Shown here piece by piece: positions 5,959-8,142 of a DNA stretch of 8,142 bases. A program made the position numbers and the translations under genes. Location: assembly GCA_028275295.1 (NCBI GenBank), contig JAPWUY010000065.1, positions 1 to 8,142 of the forward strand, in the 5' to 3' direction. The stretch is from Thermodesulfobacteriota bacterium. Lineage in GTDB: Bacteria; Desulfobacterota; Desulfocorpusculales; Desulfocorpusculum. The notes under the pieces were generated by a model. It had not been told where the DNA came from, ran no database searches, and saw only the letters and a list, made by a program, of their open reading frames with translations. Position 1 is the stretch's first letter, and each line of letters opens with the position of its first letter.

Positions 5959-7386
5959 TCAGCCTCGGCCTTGGGAGGAAGCGGCTCTGCTCGGGCCGGT
6001 GGAGAGAAGTCCCAGCCGCCTCATCTTCTCAACCAGCGTTGTCCTGTGGATTCCCAAGAGCTCAGCTGCCTTGCTTTTCACCCCCTGTGATCTCTCAAGG
6101 GCCTGGAGGACCAAAGAGCGCTCCATCTCTCTCATGAGCTCGGGTAGGTCTACACCCTCTGGTGGGAGTTTCATCTGTCTGCCTTCTACCTTTGGCGAGA
6201 GGTCCGAGTAAGGAGAAGGAAGATCCTCGAGGTCCACAAATCCCTCTCCTTGGAGCACCACCATCCTCTCAACCAGATGTTCCAGCTCCCTCACATTTCC
6301 GGGCCAGTGATAGCGCATCAATGCATCCATGGCCCTGGGGGTGAATCCTCGGAGCCTCTTTCCCCTGGAATGGTTGAATTTCTCCAAGAAATGGTTCACC
6401 AAAATGGGGATGTCCGAGAGCCTCTCCCTGAGAGGAGGAATCCTGATGGGGATCACGTTGAGCCTGTAATAGAGGTCCTCCCTGAACTTCCCCTCCTTCA
6501 TCGCCTCCTCCAGGTTTCTGTGGGTTGCAGCTATGACTCGCACATCCACCTTTATGGGCCTGTTGCCCCCCAATCTCTCGATCTCGTGCTCCTGGAGGAC
6601 CCTCAGGAGCTTGGCCTGAAGGTGGGGGCTCATGTCCCCTATTTCGTCCAGGAAAACCGTGCCCCCATGGGCTGATTCGAACTTTCCTATCCTTGTCCTA
6701 ACGGCTCCTGTGAAGGCGCCTTGCTCGTGGCCAAAGAGCTCGCTCTCCAACAGCTCCTGGGGAATGGCGCTACAGTTGACCACGACCATTGGCCTCTCTC
6801 TTCTCCTGCTATTGTAGTGAAGTGCCCTCGCAACGAGCTCCTTGCCCGTTCCGCTCTCACCAATGATCAGCACCGTGCTGTCTGTGTCCGCTACCTTCTC
6901 CACCATACGCTGGACTGCCTGCATCCCCTCGCTATGGCCCAGGAGGTTTTCGAACCTGTACTTGTCCCTCAACTGCTGCTTGAGCTGGATGTTCTCCCTC
7001 TTGAGCTGCCTGAAACCGAGGGCCTTTTCCAAGACTATCCGGATCTCTTCCAGATGAAATGGCTTGGTTATGTAGTCCAGGGCGCCCAATTTCATGGCCT
7101 GGACCGCCGAACTTATGGACCCATGGCCAGTGAAAACAACTGCCACAGGGGCAACAGGTAGGTCTCTGAGTTTCTCCAGGAGCTGGAGCCCGTCGAGATC
7201 AGGGAGCACGAGATCCGTGAGGAGGACATCCACATCCATCTGTTCCATGGCAGAGATGGCCTCTGAGGCACAACCAGCAGTTATGACCTCGGCCCCCTGT
7301 TTCTGGAGAAAGTCCCTGAGGAGTTCCACTATCCTCTTGTCATCGTCGACGACGAGGATCCTCTTCCCTTCCATGGGGCTTCTCAC
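5959..7386 (-). CDS. NtrC-family sigma-54-dependent response regulator
   Basis: This is a two-component transcription activator of 475 residues, the family's normal length. The receiver domain (about 8-125) has the acidic pocket D14-D16, phospho-acceptor D58 (LLTDLVLPD), T86 and K108. A short helical, probably coiled-coil linker (about 125-145) follows. The AAA+ domain (about 147-380) has Walker A GESGTGKE (176-183), the sigma-54-contacting GAFTGA loop (223-228), Walker [11 protein letters not shown] with D247-E248, and arginine-rich sensor motifs ([19 protein letters not shown]). A Fis-type helix-turn-helix lies at about 434-458 ([21 protein letters not shown]). All residues for phosphorylation, ATP use and sigma-54 contact are present. 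The start may be GTG 7386 (GAGG 10 nt upstream) or ATG 7374, four codons later, directly before the receiver. It lies 90 nt downstream of metG on the same strand and no histidine kinase is in view, so its signal and target genes are unknown. Homologues are often called AtoC or ZraR-like, but I do not assign a symbol. Confidence 0.95.
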   Translation of the reverse strand: MRSPMEGKRILVVDDDKRIVELLRDFLQKQGAEVITAGCASEAISAMEQMDVDVLLTDLVLPDLDGLQLLEKLRDLPVAPVAVVFTGHGSISSAVQAMKLGALDYITKPFHLEEIRIVLEKALGFRQLKRENIQLKQQLRDKYRFENLLGHSEGMQAVQRMVEKVADTDSTVLIIGESGTGKELVARALHYNSRRRERPMVVVNCSAIPQELLESELFGHEQGAFTGAVRTRIGKFESAHGGTVFLDEIGDMSPHLQAKLLRVLQEHEIERLGGNRPIKVDVRVIAATHRNLEEAMKEGKFREDLYYRLNVIPIRIPPLRERLSDIPILVNHFLEKFNHSRGKRLRGFTPRAMDALMRYHWPGNVRELEHLVERMVVLQGEGFVDLEDLPSPYSDLSPKVEGRQMKLPPEGVDLPELMREMERSLVLQALERSQGVKSKAAELLGIHRTTLVEKMRRLGLLSTGPSRAASSQGRG

Positions 7387-7476
7387 CGACCCTTGTCCTC
7401 AAATGGTCAAGCCATCTGGGCTCATGATCTCTCCATCTCCCTCGGGGGATGGCCCTGGGCCCTCTTACTGGGAAGC

Positions 7477-8142
7477 TCAGGAGACTTGGGCCCCGCTCGC
7501 TACCTCGCCATCCACTGTTACCAACCTGACCGTCTCCTTGTCCACTGCAGCGAGGAGCATCCCTTGGGAGATCTGGCCAAATATCTTTGCCGGCTTCAAG
7601 TTGCAGACGACCACTATCTGCCTTCCCGATAGCTCTTGAGGATCGTAATCCTTCGCTATGCCGGCAACGATTGTCCTCTCCTCACCACCCACATCCACTG
7701 TCAATTTGAGGAGCTTTTCGGATCCCTTGAGTCTCTCTGCCTTGAGAACCTTTCCCACCCTGAGGTCTATCTTCTTGAACTCCTCCATGGTTATTTCTCT
7801 CGTTCCCTCATCGTTTCCAGTCATCTCTGCCCTCACTTTCTCCATGTCGACTCTCGGGAATAGGGCCTTCGCCTCTCCCAGATTCGTCCCCGGGGTGAGA
7901 CCTCCCCAACCCGAGTTTTCCTCCAGAGCACCTTTCTCGAAGGGATTTTCGAGTCCCAACTGACGCGCCATCTCTCCGCATGCCCCGGGCATAACTGGCC
8001 AAAGCATCAGACATACGAGCCTGTTCACCTCCAGGCAACAATAGAGTATGGTCCCCAGCCGATCCCTCTTGGAAGGTTCCTTGGCGAGCCTGAAGGGCTC
8101 GGTTCTGTCCACATATCTATTGGCAGCCCCCAAAAGCTCCCA
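7477..8142 (-). CDS. metG: Methionyl-tRNA synthetase, C-terminal part, 5'-truncated by the window edge
   Basis: This is the enzyme that charges tRNA-Met in the cytoplasm. The frame is open through base 8142, so the catalytic domain and start lie beyond the right edge; the TTG at 8133 is internal. The visible 221 residues begin with the anticodon-binding helical domain (WELLGAANRYVDRTEPFRLAK, close to the family's 'aN.Yi....PW.LAK'), including PVMPGACGEMARQLG. After a linker comes the appended tRNA-binding OB-fold domain (about residues 117-221), with ITMEEFKKIDLRVGKV, GSEKLLKLTVDVG, ERTIVAGIA and NLKPAKIFGQISQGMLLAA. This C-terminal domain, related to Trbp111 and EMAP-II, raises tRNA affinity and drives dimerisation in bacterial MetRS. 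So the gene is of the long, dimeric type. The end VDGEVASGAQVS is typical of the family. A response regulator follows after 90 nt on the same strand. Confidence 0.95.
   Translation of the reverse strand, partial: WELLGAANRYVDRTEPFRLAKEPSKRDRLGTILYCCLEVNRLVCLMLWPVMPGACGEMARQLGLENPFEKGALEENSGWGGLTPGTNLGEAKALFPRVDMEKVRAEMTGNDEGTREITMEEFKKIDLRVGKVLKAERLKGSEKLLKLTVDVGGEERTIVAGIAKDYDPQELSGRQIVVVCNLKPAKIFGQISQGMLLAAVDKETVRLVTVDGEVASGAQVS

Noticed and set aside
7398..7414. Sigma-54-like box on the minus strand upstream of the response regulator (TGGCTT then TTTGA)
   Set aside because: The invariant GC of the -12 element is absent, and the site lies only about 12 nt before the start codon, too close for a promoter.
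7451..7461. Palindrome GGCCCTGGGCC in the metG to response regulator gap
   Set aside because: The dyad has a single-base centre, so no 5-bp hairpin can form. No T-run follows, and short GC palindromes are expected in this composition.

Overview
The window is an ordinary-looking bacterial chromosomal segment with two convergent gene groups and dense coding. Base composition is moderately GC-rich, and arginine is written mostly with AGG/AGA codons. Together with a sigma-54 (NtrC-type) activator, a bd-type oxidase and an AcuC-type deacetylase, this fits an anaerobic or microaerophilic Gram-negative of the Desulfobacterota ('deltaproteobacterial') sort, possibly from a warm habitat. That placement is inference from gene content and codon habit, not from a marker gene.

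Plus strand, 1-5855: a tightly spaced, probably co-transcribed run of five genes. It starts with the 3' part of cydA, cut by the left edge, then cydB, which together make a cytochrome bd-type quinol oxidase with a short Q-loop. Next comes a ~400-residue GT-B-like glycosyltransferase family protein of unknown substrate, whose start is best read as a TTG codon behind a strong Shine-Dalgarno. It is followed by an AcuC-type member of the class I histone deacetylase superfamily with its metal and catalytic residues intact, and by an acyl-CoA dehydrogenase whose catalytic glutamate appears to sit at the LCAD/IVD position rather than the MCAD position. Gaps are 18, 26, 15 and 57 nt.

Minus strand, 8142-5959: the C-terminal part of methionyl-tRNA synthetase (metG, cut by the right edge) with its appended tRNA-binding OB-fold domain. 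After 90 nt comes a full-length NtrC-family response regulator (receiver, sigma-54 AAA+ and Fis-type HTH). No histidine kinase partner is in view. The two groups meet tail to tail across a 103-nt gap with no convincing intrinsic terminator.

Possible joint working (inference): acyl-CoA dehydrogenase passes electrons via ETF to the quinone pool, cytochrome bd oxidises the quinol with O2, and AcuC could reactivate an acetylated acyl/acetyl-CoA synthetase. None of the connecting genes (etfAB, ETF dehydrogenase, acs, acuA) lies in the window. I saw no mobile element, CRISPR array, tRNA, rRNA or clear novel system. The most interesting unexplained item is the uncharacterised glycosyltransferase-like gene embedded between cydAB and acuC.
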